Positions 61,737-64,000 of a stretch of 64,000 nucleotides of DNA are shown one piece after another. Source of the DNA: Cotesia glomerata (Eukaryota > Arthropoda > Insecta > Hymenoptera > Braconidae); the NCBI RefSeq assembly GCF_020080835.1, contig NC_058164.1, positions 13,214,142 through 13,278,141 of the forward strand, written 5' to 3'. The notes beneath the pieces were generated by a model. That model saw only the letters and a program-made list of their open reading frames with translations, had not been told where the DNA came from and made no database searches. A program made the translations under genes and the position numbers. Each line of letters opens with the position of its first letter. Position 1 is the stretch's first letter.

Positions 61737-63684
61737 TCAATCAATTGTTACTATACTGAGGTCCATTGGCTCTTCCTGATCAATCGTGTTATCCATTCCA
61801 GATAGCATTGGTTTACCTTAAAATAATGTTTATAAATGATTTCTTAATCGCTACATAGAAATAAATTTAATTATAACAATAATACTTACTAGTAGATGTA
61901 GAAAAAACTATAATATTTAGTGGTTGTTCAATTTTTACCCAACTTAATAAATCGGAGGTGGAAATAAAATTTTCACAATTAGAAAGACTAGATTTTTTTT
62001 CTAATGCTTGTTTTTCGTCTCTACAAAAAAAAATAAAAATATTAAAAATCACCTTTGTTTCAATCAATGTGAAAATGTTGAGAGCGTATCACAAAAAAAA
62101 ATTTTTAACTTCCTGCTAAGAAAATCGAAGATTTTCGAAAAATCGGGAAGTTATTGGTTTTACCCCGTTTTTCGAAAATCGAGTTTTCATCAGATCTCGA
62201 CGTTTTGAGTTTGCCTTATTTTCTTCATAGACTCATCGATTAATTTAGAGTTGAGAGAATCAGTCGGTTCTTTTTTAGCATGGTAACAACCCCGTAAATG
62301 AAAGGCAGCCTTTCTGTCATTGTGAGTGATTACGCAGTGTCTGTGGAAATCTACGTTATGAATAAAAGTTTGGCCTAAAAAATAATAAGATTAACATGAT
62401 ATTTTCAGATATTTACACAGAAAAAAAATTAACTTGATTTAAGAGAAAAATTCTTGAACCGAGAATATAATTTTGAAGAGAGTAATTGTCTAGAATCAAG
62501 ACGAAAAATTCTTGAATTAAGTAAAATTTCCTTAAATCAAGAAAAATTTTCTTAAATCAAGAATTTTTCTACTCAAACCAAAAATATTGAGCTCTTCAAA
62601 AATATATACTTGATTCGAGAATATATTTTTTCTGTGCATAAGAAACAAATAAAACAAATTATAATGAAGGTTAAGATAAAAATAAATTATAATGAAAAAA
62701 AAGACGTTTTTTGAGATTTTTCTGGAGAAGAAAATTACAATTGTTATTAACAAAAAACTGTTAAAAAAATTAGCCGTCCAGCTTTTTGGCAAAATCTCAA
62801 AAAGTATAAGTGATAGCTCAAATATTAAAAAAGATTCTGAGAGTATACTTTTTGAGATTTTGCCAAAAAGCTGGATGGCTAATTTTTTTAACAATGTTTT
62901 GTTAATAACAATTGTAATTTTCTTCTCCAGAAAAAATCCAAAAAACGTCTTTTTCTAGATGCTATTCCGGATCGTTTAAGCCATTGACCATATTTTTAGG
63001 AGAAGGAGTTCTATTTTTCGCAAGAAATCAACTTGTCGAGAACTATTTAGAAATCAAAATAATTAAATAAATATTACATAGTTACCACAACACTCGTATC
63101 TATTTTCTTCTAAATGAACGGTCTTTATGTGTTCCTTAACCCTAAACTTTTTTTTGTTTCTGTATTCACATAAGGTAGATTTATAAACTTTTTGGTTCTC
63201 TTCTTTTCTTCTACAAAATGATAAGATTTATATAGATTAATATACAAAATGGTTACCTAATAGAATCACCATGTCAAAAAAATAAAATAAATACCTACTT
63301 TTCGGATCGTTTAAAATCCAAAGTAGTAGCTTAAAAAAATAAAAAAATTTATTTAATGTTATATATTTTTGTACTTAAATAACTAAATAAATTTTCAATG
63401 AAAAAAATTATGACTTCAAGCTGTCAAATTAATTTCTTCACTTGAATGTAATTAAAAGTTTCATAAAAGGCATAACTTTTCAAAATTGTAGGTATAAATA
63501 TTTGAAATTTTTAAGTTAATATTTTGATCTAAAGTAATAACCTTCATTTTTGGTTTCAGTATTCTCAGAGTGCATTATTATCTGATGTTCTATGAGAAAA
63601 CATTTATGACGAAACCTGGAAGAACATTCGTTGCACTTAAACACGTTCAGGTCAATCGGCTCGTTAGAACTTTTTTCCATATCC
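61737..63684 (-). CDS. Third C2H2 zinc-finger gene, diverged, with PMDLS C-terminus
   Basis: Proposed exons (minus): 63684-63542, 63199 or 63202 to 63086, 62374-62215, 62020-61890, 61816-61737; about 205 aa. The ATG may be split by the preceding intron (AT from the exon ending at 63910, then G). Finger 1: KCNECSSRFRHKCFLIEH plus QIIMH, canonical. Finger 2: STLCEYRNKKKF then HIKTVH, with Ser where the first Cys belongs. Finger 3 spans the same intron position as in copies 1 and 2, with adjacent Cys (ECCGQTF ... HRHCVITH). The last exon ends EEPMDLSIVTID, containing PxDLS, the CtBP-binding motif of repressors. The intron after 62215 needs a GC donor (AAG-GCAAAC). The first AG before exon 3 (63211) would shift the frame, so a later AG is assumed. 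Model moderately sure. Confidence 0.5.
62107..62206 (+). repeat. AACTTCCCGC-family repeat, copy vii (5' fragment)
   Basis: AACTTCCTGCTAAGAAAATC to CAGATCTCGACGTTT. Only the first 100 bp are present, in an intron of the third zinc-finger gene just downstream of its proposed GC donor. Confidence 0.85.
62416..62636. mobile_element. Small MITE in an intron of the third zinc-finger gene
   Basis: Inverted tips CACAGAAAAAA and TTTTTTCTGTG. The interior repeats TTGATTTAAG- and AAATTCTTGA-type words in both orientations. Confidence 0.55.
62694..62956. repeat. Foldback in an intron of the third zinc-finger gene
   Basis: Arms of about 115 bp. AAAGACGTTTTTTGAGATTT at the left pairs with a right arm ending AAAACGTCTTT, and the inner parts include TTAGCCGTCCAGCTTTTTGG and its near-complement. 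The frames read from both strands are nearly the same because of the palindrome and are not genes. Confidence 0.85.
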
Positions 63685-63909
63685 CTACAAAAAAATAAAA
63701 ATATTTAAAACTATTTGAAAAACATACATGTACTAAAGATTTTTTGGACTGTAATGTTTATTTTTTTTAATTTTTTTTTTTAAAGCAACGTTTTCTAAAC
63801 TTTTGAACAATTGTAAACCCTAAAGTCTTTTTACTTAACCTTTTATACTTATTTTGAATAATTATTTACATATCTTTTAATGAATAAATTAAAAAATATA
63901 CATACTTAC

Positions 63910-64000
63910 ATTTTAGAACTAGTAATCACAATAATTTCGTTGTTTTATTATTGTGTCGTTTTGTTATTGTTGCGTAATCGCAGTGTAATTAATTCATCGA
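63910..64000 (-). other. Probable 5' exon of the third zinc-finger gene (cut by the window end)
   Basis: A strong donor (AAAAT-GTAAGT) ends at 63910. The last codons before it read EIIVITSK, similar to DIVVPT at the same place in copies 1 and 2, so the exon is homologous. An in-frame TAA a few codons earlier means that here it is mostly untranslated. 63685-63909 is intron. Confidence 0.45.

Noticed and set aside
62532..62958. Overlapping frames of 88 and 120 codons on opposite strands
   Set aside because: Both come from the foldback at 62694-62956, where the two strands read almost the same.

Overview
The window is eukaryotic, AT-rich, and made mostly of repeats, with a few intron-containing genes at the right end. 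The organism is most likely an insect. The support is an R1-clade-type LINE, TTAA- and TA-flanked inverted-repeat elements, short spliced C2H2 zinc-finger genes and an Akt-like kinase gene with insect-like sequence. A hymenopteran such as a parasitoid wasp would fit, but nothing here proves the order.

Left half (about 0.7-30.4 kb): one long satellite array of monomers of roughly 170-176 bp, about 120 of them, with a higher-order arrangement. It is cut into four blocks by insertions: (1) a 1.96-kb TG...CA LTR-like element at 6.9-8.9 kb; (2) a 6.1-kb nested insertion at 14.2-20.4 kb, in which a near-full-length LINE sits inside a (GT)n tract carried by another repeat, here called the AACTTCCCGC family; (3) a 0.4-kb element with direct terminal repeats and an internal tRNA-like sequence at 23.4-23.8 kb. 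A second LTR-like element marks the right edge of the array. Small open frames throughout the array are by-products of the satellite and are not genes.

Middle (31.4-47 kb): AT-rich DNA with local tandem repeats, inverted-repeat elements, a probable tRNA-derived SINE and more AACTTCCCGC-family copies. One of these again carries a LINE fragment inside (GT)n. A duplicated segment, at 37.8-40.1 kb and again at 41.7-42.0 kb, shows two insertions against their empty site. A possible unrecognised exon lies at 31.4-31.6 kb. An orphan terminal exon of a protein kinase lies on the minus strand at 47.1-47.4 kb, beside a 0.96-kb foldback.

Right end (48.9-64 kb): two intact tandem C2H2 zinc-finger genes (minus strand, three exons each, 368 and 377 codons), an Akt-like kinase gene (plus strand, five exons), and a third, diverged zinc-finger gene (minus strand). 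The zinc-finger exons become visible only when intron phases are followed. The Akt-like gene encodes a PH domain, an AGC kinase domain and the C-terminal hydrophobic motif. It is unusual in two ways: it begins with an N-myristoylation/palmitoylation motif (MGCCFSS), and it has one in-frame TAA late in the kinase domain with about 100 open codons beyond it. It is either a membrane-anchored, diverged Akt paralog with a readthrough or assembly issue, or a very young pseudogene.
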